Part shown: one piece after another, positions 7,795-15,770 of the stretch
Position numbering within the stretch: position 1 is the stretch's first letter
Layout: the number at the start of each line of letters is the position of its first letter
Assembly (NCBI RefSeq): GCF_024345575.1
Contig: NZ_JAGQBJ010000007.1
Location: 95,046-159,045, forward strand
Origin: Cyanobium sp. Morenito 9A2
GTDB taxonomy: Bacteria; Cyanobacteriota; Cyanobacteriia; PCC-6307; Cyanobiaceae
DNA: 64,000 bases
Reading direction: 5' to 3'
Notes under the pieces: generated by a model
Database searches by the model: none
Seen by the model: the letters and a program-made list of their open reading frames with translations, nothing else
What the model was told of the DNA's origin: nothing
Program-made: the position numbers and the translations under genes

Positions 7795-9899
7795 GCCACC
7801 AGCCAACGGCCCGAGGCCCCCAGCAGCAGCGCCGCCGCCGAGCCCCACCAGAAGGCCCGGGCCACCGGCATCAACAAGCGCCGCAGCAGCACCACCGAGC
7901 CCAGCACCCCGCTGAGCAGGGCCACGGACTGGCAGAAGCCGATCACGTGGGGATCGGCGCTCCAGGCGGGAAGCTGGCCCGCCCAATCCCCCAGGGGCGC
8001 GAATGTCACGGGCAACAGCTGACCGGCTTCGGCCATCCCCAGGGGCAGAAAGCGGGCCAGCATCAACCCCCAGAGCAGGGGCAACAGGCCGTAGAGGGCC
8101 AGCTTCCGCCGCTCCCAGGGCACGAGCGGCGCCAGCAGCAGCTGCAGCAGGGCCGGCAGCGCCAGGGCAAGGGCGGCGAAGGCCAGCCGCGGCAGCCAGG
8201 GGCCGGTCTGCAGGCTTTCCGGCGCCAGGGGCAGCCAGCCCAGCAGCCGATGCCAATGGTGCAGGCAGACCCCGCCCGCCAGCACCAGAATCAGGCCCGG
8301 CTCCCCAGCCGGGGGCGCCATCTCCCTGTGCAGGTCGGCGGCGGGGGGCCGCAGGCTCAGTTGCACGGAGCGGTGCGGGCAGGCCTGGGCGCAGGTGAGG
8401 CAGAGCACGCAGTTGCGGTTGTCGGCCAGGTGGGCCGGGTGGGTGCCCAGCGGGCAACCGGTCGTGGCGAGGCCCTCGCCGTCGGCGGGCCCGCCCTTGA
8501 AGCAGGCGTAGGTGCTGCAGCTGCCGCTGCAGGTGCCCACCTGGGCGCGCAACTCCAGGATCGAGAGCTTGGCGAACAGCCCGTTCATGCCCCCCACCGG
8601 GCAGAGGTAGCGGCACCAGAAACGCTTCTCGAAGCTCAGCGAACCCACCACCGCCCCGGCGGTGATCAGCAGCAGCAGGGTGCTGCTGGCCCAGGCGGTG
8701 TTGGCCAGATCACCCAGCTCCTCCCAGAGCAGGATCGCGGCGAACAGGGCCGCCAGCACGGGTGAGGCCCAGGCATCGCTGTTGCCCCGGGGCCAGCGGG
8801 CCGGTTCCCAGCCCAGAAGGCGTGCCAGCCGCTGCACGATCTCCCCCCAGACCATGAACGGGCAAAAGGAGCACCAGAGCCGCCCCACGAGCGGGTAGGC
8901 CAGCAGGATCAGCGGCCACCACCAGGCCCAGAACAGATTGAGCCCACCGTTGTGGGCGCGGTCCTGGGGGCCGAGCCAGAGCCAGAGGTTCACGAGCACG
9001 AACACCCAGCTGACAACGCCGAACAGCAGCGCTTTCCAGAGCCGGGGCGAACGCATCCACTCCCGCAGCGCTGGCTTCCAGCGCCAGAGATCGAAGCGCA
9101 ACCGCGGGCTGCGGCCGGCGGTCCAGAAGACATCTTCAGGCAGCACGGCGGGACGGGCGGCCTGGGCCTGGCGCAGGGCCCGATCCAGCACGATCTCCAA
9201 CTCGCGCAGGTTGTTGGGAAAGTCGTAGCTCTGCAGCCGCTTGATCACCGCCTCCGGCACCAGCGGCGGCTGGCTCCAGCCGAGCACCCGGCTGCGCTGA
9301 CGGATCCCGTAGCGCAGCCATTCGCCCAGGTCCTGGCGGCGCACGCGCAGGGGCGGCACCCGGATCAGGGTGCAGACCCGATCAAAGGCCGGCATCGCCG
9401 CCTCGGTGGTGAAGAAGACCCGGCCCCTGAACAGCCGCCCGCTGGACCCCTCCCCCGGCGCCCGCCACCGGCCCGAGCGGGCCAGCTCCAGCAGCGCCGG
9501 CAACAGGGCGGGGTCCACCCGATCGAGCTTGTCGATCAGCAGGGCGCCGGCCCCGAGGCTCATCAGCAGCGAACCCTCGCCATCGCTGCTGGCGCTGCCG
9601 AACAGCTCCACGCCATCGCCCCGCAGCAGGCCACCATCGAGGCGCACCATCAGCTGCTTGCGGGCGGCGGAGCCGAAGTGGATCAGCGCCGCCAGGTTGT
9701 CTTTTTCCAGGCCCGGTTCCCCGGAGAGCAGCACGGCGCGGGCGGTGGGATCGCTGGCTGCCTGGCGCAGGGTGTCCCGCAGGGCCAGCGCGTAGCGGCT
9801 GCTGCCCACCACCCCCCGACGGGTGCGCCCCACAAGGTAGGGGGCCAGGCGCAGGAAGGGTTCACTCGCCCCGGTGGCGGTCAGCGTGTCATCCGTCAC
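7788..9899 (-). CDS. Fusion: degenerate sigma-54-type AAA+ domain and membrane polyferredoxin (NapH/CcoG-like)
   Basis: A 703-aa protein from GTG 9899, preceded by GGGGAG. Residues about 20-270 resemble the central AAA+ domain of sigma-54 activators, but key parts are lost. The Walker A reads GEPGLEKD instead of GxxGTGKE, the Walker B region is LLIDKLD without the catalytic Glu, and no GAFTGA loop is present. The rest is a multi-helix membrane domain with CSFCP and CRYLCPVGG motifs, a Cys-rich loop (CSGSCSTYACF) and a ferredoxin-like CVLCLTCAQACP. These are typical of NapH, NosR and CcoG polyferredoxins. It should move electrons across or near the membrane; the AAA+ part is probably structural or regulatory. 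Cyanobacteria are known to lack sigma-54. Confidence 0.8.
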   Translation of the reverse strand: MTDDTLTATGASEPFLRLAPYLVGRTRRGVVGSSRYALALRDTLRQAASDPTARAVLLSGEPGLEKDNLAALIHFGSAARKQLMVRLDGGLLRGDGVELFGSASSDGEGSLLMSLGAGALLIDKLDRVDPALLPALLELARSGRWRAPGEGSSGRLFRGRVFFTTEAAMPAFDRVCTLIRVPPLRVRRQDLGEWLRYGIRQRSRVLGWSQPPLVPEAVIKRLQSYDFPNNLRELEIVLDRALRQAQAARPAVLPEDVFWTAGRSPRLRFDLWRWKPALREWMRSPRLWKALLFGVVSWVFVLVNLWLWLGPQDRAHNGGLNLFWAWWWPLILLAYPLVGRLWCSFCPFMVWGEIVQRLARLLGWEPARWPRGNSDAWASPVLAALFAAILLWEELGDLANTAWASSTLLLLITAGAVVGSLSFEKRFWCRYLCPVGGMNGLFAKLSILELRAQVGTCSGSCSTYACFKGGPADGEGLATTGCPLGTHPAHLADNRNCVLCLTCAQACPHRSVQLSLRPPAADLHREMAPPAGEPGLILVLAGGVCLHHWHRLLGWLPLAPESLQTGPWLPRLAFAALALALPALLQLLLAPLVPWERRKLALYGLLPLLWGLMLARFLPLGMAEAGQLLPVTFAPLGDWAGQLPAWSADPHVIGFCQSVALLSGVLGSVVLLRRLLMPVARAFWWGSAAALLLGASGRWLVAQ

Positions 9900-9960
9900 C
9901 GATGCTCCCCGGATGCAGGGATTCTGGGCGCCAGGATGGGGATTGGCCCCCACTGTTGCC

Positions 9961-10539
9961 ATGAGCCTCACCCTCTACGGCGGTGCCCGTTCGCGGGCCA
10001 CGATGGTCGCCTGGTACCTGGAAGAGAAGGGCCTCCCCTACCACTGGCAGCAGCTGGACATGGCGGCCGGCGAACACCGCCAGGAACCGTTCTTGAGCCT
10101 CAACCCCTTCGGCAAGGTGCCCGTGCTGGTCGATGACGCCGCCGTTGGAGTAGGTGGCGGACGGCTGCAGCTGTTCGAGAGCGGCGCGATCCTGCTCTAC
10201 CTGGGGGACCGCTACGGCCACGAATTCGCCAACCCCGAGCAGCGGGCCCTGGCGGAGCAGTGGGTGCTGTTCGCCAACGCCACGCTGTCCACGGCCCTGT
10301 TCGTGGCCAGCAACCGGGACGACGAGTTCCCTCGGCTGATGGTGGTGCTCGATCGGCTGCTGGCGGCGGGCTCCCCCTTGGTCGGAGGAGCCTGGGGCGT
10401 CGCCGATTGCGCCGTGGAAGCGCACCTGGCCTATCTGCCGGTGTTTTTCCCGCAACTCGACCTGAGCCCCTACCCGCACGTGGCGGACCGCATCGCCACC
10501 ACCCGGGAGCGACCGGCCTACCTCAAGGTGATGACGTGA
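9961..10539 (+). CDS. Glutathione S-transferase family protein
   Basis: A 192-aa protein with the N-terminal thioredoxin fold (MSLTLYGGARSRATMVAWYL, then LNPFGKVPVLVDD with the cis-Pro, and LFESGAILLYLGDRY, the Glu-Ser pair that binds the glutathione gamma-glutamyl group). An all-helical C-terminal domain follows. The start at 9961 is 61 bp from the divergent polyferredoxin gene. The next gene starts inside its stop codon, so the two form an operon. Substrate unknown. Confidence 0.85.
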   Translation: MSLTLYGGARSRATMVAWYLEEKGLPYHWQQLDMAAGEHRQEPFLSLNPFGKVPVLVDDAAVGVGGGRLQLFESGAILLYLGDRYGHEFANPEQRALAEQWVLFANATLSTALFVASNRDDEFPRLMVVLDRLLAAGSPLVGGAWGVADCAVEAHLAYLPVFFPQLDLSPYPHVADRIATTRERPAYLKVMT

Positions 10540-12050
10540 CACGGCAGCTCCGGTCGCCGGCGCGCCCTCCGGCCCGACCGACGGACCGGAGCCGGCCAGG
10601 AGCGGACACGGTCCGGCGCCGCGAAGGGGGTCGCAAGCGCTGGTGGGTGATCGGCCTCCCCCTGGCCACCCTGCTGGGATTGATCGCGATGGCCCCACCA
10701 CTGCCGCCGAGCAAGCCAGCCGCGGGGGGCAAACTCCAGACCGGCCAGGGTGCTGGGGCCTTCAGCTACCGCCCTGAGGATTCAGCCTTTGCCCTTGATT
10801 TCGACCCCCGCAAAGTGCGCATCGATGTGCTTGAAGGCTGGGATCGCGAGCAGGAGGCCTTCGCTGACAGCTCGGCCCTGGCTTACATCTCCGGGCCGAT
10901 GTACGAGCGGCATGTCAATGAGAGCGGCCGGGAAATCACCGTGCCCCTGGGCGATCTCAAGCTGGGGGTACGGGTCTGGCGCGGCCGCAACCGCACCGCG
11001 GCGCGGCAGCGGGCCTTCATCGGCATCGGCCACGACGGCCATGTGGACTTTAGCTACGGCGAGCTGACCCCCGAACGGGCGAGTCGCTACGACACCTTCA
11101 TCGGCGGCCTGCACAGCCTCTACAACGACCTGGAGTCGCCCCCCTCGGCCTACAAGGGCGCTTACAGCATCGGGATGGGGCAACAGATCCGCTACTACCT
11201 GCCGCGCATCCGCATGGTGATCGGCCTGCGCAGGGACGGTCGGCTGGAGGTGCTGATGAGCCGCGACGGGCTCACCCTGGAGCAGACTCGCGCCCTGGCC
11301 AGGGATCGCGGGCTGGTGGCGGCCTACTTGCCCGATCACGCCTCCAAGAGCCGCTTCATCATTCCTGGGGTGAAGGGCTTCTCCAACCAGGACGCCAACT
11401 GGATCAGCGGCGGCGCCACCAGCTTCGTTCACGTGCCCTTCATGCTGCGTTTGAGCGAGCGCGGCCAGCCCCTGCAGGGCAGCCTGCTCGCCAGCCTCAC
11501 CCCCCACCCGGGATCCCAGGACTGCGGCAATCCACTGGACTGCAGCAAGACCCTGGGCGGCCAGCTGCTGGATCGCGCCCTGGCGGGCTTCAACCGGCTG
11601 GTGGAGCAGGGGATCGAACCGCTGGCGCGGCTGATCTGGGCCCCGCGGGTGCCCAGAGGTGGCAAGGCCCCGAGCCAGGGGGCTCCCCTGCGGGAGCCGC
11701 CGATCACCGCCGACCCGACGGCCCTGCGCGAACGGCAGCAGCAGGACAGCCCAGGCCTCGGCCAACCGGCGGCGACGGAGTTGCCGCTGCCACCCGATCT
11801 GCCCCCACCGTTGGTGCTGCAGGAGGGTCAGCAGCTGCCCAGCGACCCGGAGGCGGTGCGACCGGAAAGCAGCGCACCCGCGTCTGTGGAAGCCCCCCCC
11901 CCCGAAGCCAGCAGCGGCGCCTCCCCCGCAGCGACGCCCCCACAGCCTCTTCCCCAGGCCCCAGCCAGCCCTACCTCGCTCGCGCCTCCTCCGCCCGTGC
12001 TACCTCCCCCCCCCGTGCTGGCACCACCACCGATCACAGGCACACCCTGA
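10536..12050 (+). CDS. Membrane-anchored conserved hypothetical with Pro-rich tail
   Basis: A 504-aa protein from GTG 10536, overlapping the GST stop and preceded by AAGGTG. The order is an Arg-rich cytoplasmic N-terminus, one membrane anchor or uncleaved signal (WWVIGLPLATLLGLIAM), a globular region of about 330 residues, and a proline-rich low-complexity tail with repeats of PPPPVL. The globular part contains AYKGAYSIGMGQQIRYYLPR and SGGATSFVHVPFMLRLSERG and has a CGNPLDCSK cysteine pair. I do not recognise the family. The tail could span the periplasm or bind peptidoglycan, but that is a guess. Confidence 0.6.
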   Translation: MTRQLRSPARPPARPTDRSRPGADTVRRREGGRKRWWVIGLPLATLLGLIAMAPPLPPSKPAAGGKLQTGQGAGAFSYRPEDSAFALDFDPRKVRIDVLEGWDREQEAFADSSALAYISGPMYERHVNESGREITVPLGDLKLGVRVWRGRNRTAARQRAFIGIGHDGHVDFSYGELTPERASRYDTFIGGLHSLYNDLESPPSAYKGAYSIGMGQQIRYYLPRIRMVIGLRRDGRLEVLMSRDGLTLEQTRALARDRGLVAAYLPDHASKSRFIIPGVKGFSNQDANWISGGATSFVHVPFMLRLSERGQPLQGSLLASLTPHPGSQDCGNPLDCSKTLGGQLLDRALAGFNRLVEQGIEPLARLIWAPRVPRGGKAPSQGAPLREPPITADPTALRERQQQDSPGLGQPAATELPLPPDLPPPLVLQEGQQLPSDPEAVRPESSAPASVEAPPPEASSGASPAATPPQPLPQAPASPTSLAPPPPVLPPPPVLAPPPITGTP

Positions 12051-12064
12051 GCCAGCCCGAGCCA

Positions 12065-12544
12065 TCAGGCCGCCGCCAGGGCCCGCACCACATCGCCTCG
12101 GGTGAGCACACCTTCGAGTTGCCCCGTGGCATCTTTCACAAACAGACGTTGGGTGCTGCGATCATGAAGCAGGCGGGCCGCCTCGCTCAGGGTCAGATCG
12201 GCGCCGCAACTGTGGGGATGGGTGCCGGTCATGACTTCGCCGACGGTGCCGCCGAGCACCTGGTGCACCTGTTTGTCCCACTGCAGGGGATTGCGCAGAT
12301 AAATCACGCTGTCGAGCAGCATCACGTAAGGGCCGGCGTCGAAGCCGCTCTCGCGCACCATCAAATCCTGCTCGCTCAGTTCACCCACCAACTGTCCTTC
12401 GCCATCAAGCACGGGCAGGCCGCTGAAGTGGCGCACGCTCATCAGGGTCACGGCCTCCTGCAGGGGGGTGTCCGTGCGCACGCTCAGGGCCGGGCTGCTC
12501 ATCACATCGCGCACCCGCCGGGTGGAGGGGGATTCGGTGGCCAT
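12065..12544 (-). CDS. CBS-domain pair protein
   Basis: A 159-aa protein from ATG 12544. Two CBS motifs follow each other: RVRDVMSSPALSVRTDTPLQ with FSGLPVLDGEGQLVG, then VGEVMTGTHPHSCGADLTLS with RLFVKDATGQLEGVLTRGDV. Stand-alone CBS pairs bind adenine nucleotides and sense energy state or regulate partner enzymes. Here the partner is unknown. The gene is divergent from the phosphatidyltransferase gene by 112 bp. Confidence 0.85.
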   Translation of the reverse strand: MATESPSTRRVRDVMSSPALSVRTDTPLQEAVTLMSVRHFSGLPVLDGEGQLVGELSEQDLMVRESGFDAGPYVMLLDSVIYLRNPLQWDKQVHQVLGGTVGEVMTGTHPHSCGADLTLSEAARLLHDRSTQRLFVKDATGQLEGVLTRGDVVRALAAA

Positions 12545-12656
12545 GGGCTGCAGGTAGGGCTCTGCCGTTTCTAGATCAGCGCCTGGCCCGGGGGCCGCCC
12601 TCGACCTGGATCGGAGCGGATCAGGTTGCAGACTCACAGGCAGCGACTTCCCTCCG

Positions 12657-13208
12657 ATGGCCTCCCTTCAGCGGCGCGCGGCCGATGGCCTCACGGTGGC
12701 CCGGGCCGTGGTGGGGCTGCCCCTGCTGCTGGCCCTGGTGGGCGGCCAACTCTGGTGGGCTTGGCTGCTGCTCCTGCTGGGGGGGCTGAGCGATTGGGCC
12801 GACGGCTGGCTGGCCCGCCGCAGTGGCGGCGGTTCGGTCTGGGGGGCGCGGCTGGATCCGCTCACCGACAAGATCCTGATCAGCGCCCCGCTGCTGTGGC
12901 TCGGGAGCACGGGGGACCTGCCCCTCTGGGCGGTGTGGCTGCTGCTGGCGCGGGAGCTGCTGATCTCCGGCTGGCGGGCCGGCCAGGGCAACGGTGGACC
13001 GGCCTCCTGGAGCGGCAAGGCCAAGACTGTGCTGCAGTTCGCCGCCTTGCTCCTGCTGCTCTGGCCGGGGCCCGCAGCGTCCCTGCTCCACAGCCTGGGT
13101 TGGTGGCTGTTCTGGCCCTCGCTGCTGCTGGCGCTGGGGTCGGCCCTGGGCTATCTGAGAGCTGCATCGCCGGAACAATCCGGCAGCTCCCCTGAACGCA
13201 AGCTGTAG
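12657..13208 (+). CDS. CDP-alcohol phosphatidyltransferase (PgsA-like)
   Basis: A 183-aa integral membrane protein with the full family motif: DGWLAR, eight residues, G, three, D, three, D (in GVWGARLDPLTDK-like sequence). Several hydrophobic helices surround it. The family transfers a phosphatidyl group from CDP-diacylglycerol to an alcohol. PgsA-type phosphatidylglycerophosphate synthase is the most likely, since phosphatidylglycerol is the main phospholipid of cyanobacteria. Its last 58 bp overlap the convergent epimerase-like gene. Confidence 0.82.
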   Translation: MASLQRRAADGLTVARAVVGLPLLLALVGGQLWWAWLLLLLGGLSDWADGWLARRSGGGSVWGARLDPLTDKILISAPLLWLGSTGDLPLWAVWLLLARELLISGWRAGQGNGGPASWSGKAKTVLQFAALLLLLWPGPAASLLHSLGWWLFWPSLLLALGSALGYLRAASPEQSGSSPERKL

Positions 13209-14065
13209 TCGTTGGCGTAGCTGTCGGCGAGCCCCCGCTCGAGATCGAAGCGGGGGCTCCAGGCCAGTTCCCGCTCCAGCCGGTGGACATCGGTGAGGAA
13301 ATGGGAGAGACGGAGGGGGAAGGCCTTGCGCGCCTTGGGATCAAGGCCGGCGGGATCGAAGTAGCGAAGTTCCACGGCCTCGGGATCCTTGCCGCAGGCA
13401 TGGGCGGCGGCGGCCACCAGTCCACGGAAGGTCACCCCCTGGGCACCGCTGCAGTTGTAGATCCGATTGGCCGCCGTCTCCACCTCGATCGAGCGCGCCA
13501 GGGCCGTGGCCAGATCCTCCACGTGGCCCAGCTGGGTGATCGTGCGGCCATCGCCGGGCAGGGGCACGGGCAGGCCGTGCACGATCCGATCAAAGAACCA
13601 GCGCTCCACAGGGTTGTAGTTGCCCGGTCCGTAGATGTAGGTGGGCCGGAAGCTGGTGAAGGGAATGCCCTCGGCCCGCAGCCAGGCCTCGGTCTCGGCC
13701 TTGCCGGCGTGGCGGCTGGCGGGATCGGTGGGGGCGTTTTCATCCAGGGGCCAGAGCTCGCTGTCGGCATAGACCCCGGCCGAACTCACATACACAAAGC
13801 GATGGCTGGGGGCGCCGGTGCGCTCGACCACGGCGCGGCTGTCGGCCAGATTGCGGCCGCTGCTGTCGATGATCACCTCGAAGGAGCGCCCGGCGAGCTG
13901 ATCGAGATCGGCGGAGTTGGAGCGATCACCCGTGAAGTGCTCCAGGCCAGCGGGCACCGGGTTGCGGCCGCGGGTGAACAGGGTGAGCTCATGGCCGGCT
14001 TCGTTCAGGAGCCGCACCAGGGGCTTGCCAACGAAACGGGTGCCGCCCATCACCAGGATCTTCAT
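13151..14065 (-). CDS. NAD-dependent epimerase/dehydratase-like protein (CSP41-like)
   Basis: A 304-aa protein starting MKILVMGGTRFVGKPLVRLL (ATG 14065; the frame begins a little earlier at 14092). It has the atypical SDR nucleotide loop GGTRFVG, the FVYVSSAGVYAD strand, and FRPTYIYGPGNYNP. It lacks the usual YxxxK spacing of true epimerases. This pattern matches the cyanobacterial homologues of the chloroplast RNA-binding protein CSP41, whose exact role in cyanobacteria is unclear. The 3' end overlaps the convergent phosphatidyltransferase gene. Confidence 0.75.
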   Translation of the reverse strand: MKILVMGGTRFVGKPLVRLLNEAGHELTLFTRGRNPVPAGLEHFTGDRSNSADLDQLAGRSFEVIIDSSGRNLADSRAVVERTGAPSHRFVYVSSAGVYADSELWPLDENAPTDPASRHAGKAETEAWLRAEGIPFTSFRPTYIYGPGNYNPVERWFFDRIVHGLPVPLPGDGRTITQLGHVEDLATALARSIEVETAANRIYNCSGAQGVTFRGLVAAAAHACGKDPEAVELRYFDPAGLDPKARKAFPLRLSHFLTDVHRLERELAWSPRFDLERGLADSYANDYSLRSGELPDCSGDAALR

Positions 14066-14442
14066 CGCCCAACACCGACACTCGGTGGCCATTCAAGCGG
14101 TCTGCCCAGCCGGGCATGCCCGCGCCGCAGGCCCGGCAGCATGAATGCCACCCAATCTCTTCTGCCCCCTTGCCCCGAGCCGCCCCCCCGTCCCGCGCCT
14201 GGACCGCCCAGGCATCCCTGCTGGGCTGCCGCCACTTCGAGCAGGTGGGCGAACGGGGCCGCGGGGCCGAACGGGCCCTGGAGCTGGCGGCGCTGCTGGA
14301 CCGGAGCCGCCGACTCTGGGTGTCCCTGGCGGAACTCAAGGATCCCCAGCGCTGGCGCCCGGGCTGGTCGCGGCTGGACCAAGAACCTCAAGGCCTCCCC
14401 CTGGCCCCCGCCGGGGAAGATGGGGCCAGAGACCTCCCCCCC
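14066..14442. other. Gap upstream of hisA with an in-frame open reading extension
   Basis: No separate recognised gene. The hisA frame stays open back to 14116 and encodes a plausible but unrecognised ~100-residue stretch, for example ASLLGCRHFEQVGERGRGAE. HisA proteins normally begin at MQIIPAIDLL, so this is either a non-conserved extension, a separate small gene or chance in GC-rich DNA. The promoter of hisA should also lie here. Confidence 0.35.
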
Positions 14443-15204
14443 ATGCAGATCATTCCCGCCATCGACCTGCTGGAGGGCAGCTGCGTGCGCCTGCACCAGG
14501 GCGACTACGACCGGGTGACCCACTTCAACGACGACCCTGTGGCGCAGGCCCTGGAATGGCAGCGGCAGGGGGCCGAGCGCCTGCATCTGGTGGATCTCGA
14601 TGGGGCCCGCAGCGGCGAGCCCATCAATGACGCCGCCGTCAAGGCGATCACCGCCGCCCTTTCGATTCCCGTGCAGCTGGGGGGCGGGGTGCGCAGCGCC
14701 GAACGGGCCGAGGAACTGCTGGCCTGGGGCCTTGACCGCGTGATCCTGGGCACAGTGGCCCTGGAGCAACCCGAGTTGGTCGATGAGCTGGCAGCCCGCC
14801 ATCCCGGCCGCATCGTCGTGGGCATCGATGCCAAAGACGGCAAGGTGGCCACCTGGGGCTGGATCGAAGCGAGCACGGTGGAGGCCACGGAGCTGGCCGC
14901 ACGCTTCGGGGGCAGCGGCATCGCCGCGATCATCAGCACCGACATCGCCACCGACGGCACCCTGGCGGGCCCCAACCTGCAGGCCCTCGCCGCCATGGCC
15001 TGCGCCAGCTCCGTGCCGGTGATCGCCTCCGGCGGCGTGGGCGATCTGGCCGACCTGCTCTCCCTGCTCAGCTTGGGGCCCCTGGGGGTGGAGGGGGTGA
15101 TCGTGGGACGGGCGCTCTACGACGGCCGCGTTGATCTGGGCGAAGCCCTGGAGGCGATCGGTCCGGCGCGGCTGCAGGATCCCATCCCGCCGTCAGTCGC
15201 CTGA
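14443..15204 (+). CDS. hisA: Phosphoribosylformimino-5-aminoimidazole carboxamide ribotide isomerase HisA
   Basis: A 253-aa (beta/alpha)8 enzyme of histidine synthesis that opens the ribose ring of ProFAR to PRFAR. It starts MQIIPAIDLLEGSCVRLHQG; the Asp in PAIDL and the Asp in IISTDIATDGTLAGPN are the two catalytic acids. VQLGGGVRS and VIASGGVGD are the phosphate-binding loops. The ATG at 14443 gives the usual family length; the frame is open for another ~110 codons upstream. Confidence 0.93.
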   Translation: MQIIPAIDLLEGSCVRLHQGDYDRVTHFNDDPVAQALEWQRQGAERLHLVDLDGARSGEPINDAAVKAITAALSIPVQLGGGVRSAERAEELLAWGLDRVILGTVALEQPELVDELAARHPGRIVVGIDAKDGKVATWGWIEASTVEATELAARFGGSGIAAIISTDIATDGTLAGPNLQALAAMACASSVPVIASGGVGDLADLLSLLSLGPLGVEGVIVGRALYDGRVDLGEALEAIGPARLQDPIPPSVA

Positions 15205-15267
15205 ACGGAGGGCAAAGGTGCGTTCTATAACAGATGAAGATTAAGCCCAGCGCCCTGCTGTAGCTCC

Positions 15268-15711
15268 GTGCCGGCCTCCCTCGCCGAACCATCGACCAGC
15301 CCCCTCTCGGGTGTGGAAGGCGCCTATCAGCGCTGCCGTGACCTGGGCATGCGCCTGAGCCGCCAGCGGCGCATGGTGCTGGAGCTGCTCTGGCAGGAGA
15401 AAAGCCACCTGAGCGCCCGGGACATCTTCGAGAAACTCAACACCCTGGGCCGCAACATCGGCCATACCTCCGTCTACCAGAACCTCGAAGCCCTGCAGTC
15501 GTCGGGGGTGATCGAGTGCCTGGATCGGGCCACGGGGCGCCTGTATGGCTACCGCAGCGACCCCCACAGCCACCTCACCTGCAGCGTGACCGGTGACATC
15601 CACGATCTTGACGTGGTGCTGCCACCGGATCTGGTGGCGCGGATCGAGTCGCTCACGGGCTTCACGATTGAGTCCTACACCCTTCAACTCAATGGTCGCC
15701 GTCGGGCCTAG
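15268..15711 (+). CDS. Fur-family transcriptional regulator lacking the structural CXXC
   Basis: A 147-aa protein from GTG 15268. The winged-helix part is typical (GMRLSRQRRMVLELLWQEKSHLSARDIFEKL, then HTSVYQNLEALQSSGVI). In the dimerisation domain the site where Fur, Zur and PerR carry CXXC reads HSHLTCSVTGDIHD, so only one cysteine remains and the second pair is absent. The structural zinc site is therefore lost, while several histidines for the regulatory metal remain. It could be a divergent Fur-family member with a different signal. It is unlinked to metal transport genes here. Confidence 0.8.
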   Translation: MPASLAEPSTSPLSGVEGAYQRCRDLGMRLSRQRRMVLELLWQEKSHLSARDIFEKLNTLGRNIGHTSVYQNLEALQSSGVIECLDRATGRLYGYRSDPHSHLTCSVTGDIHDLDVVLPPDLVARIESLTGFTIESYTLQLNGRRRA

Positions 15712-15770
15712 ATCCCCTGGAAGTTCGGCGCCGCACTCGGTACCTTGAGCCCTACGGAGCGAGTTCCCGC

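Noticed and set aside
7267..8616. Long minus-strand frame of 449 codons
   Set aside because: It overlaps the polyferredoxin gene in another frame and is rich in Gly, Ala, Arg and Pro without domains: a shadow frame in GC-rich DNA.
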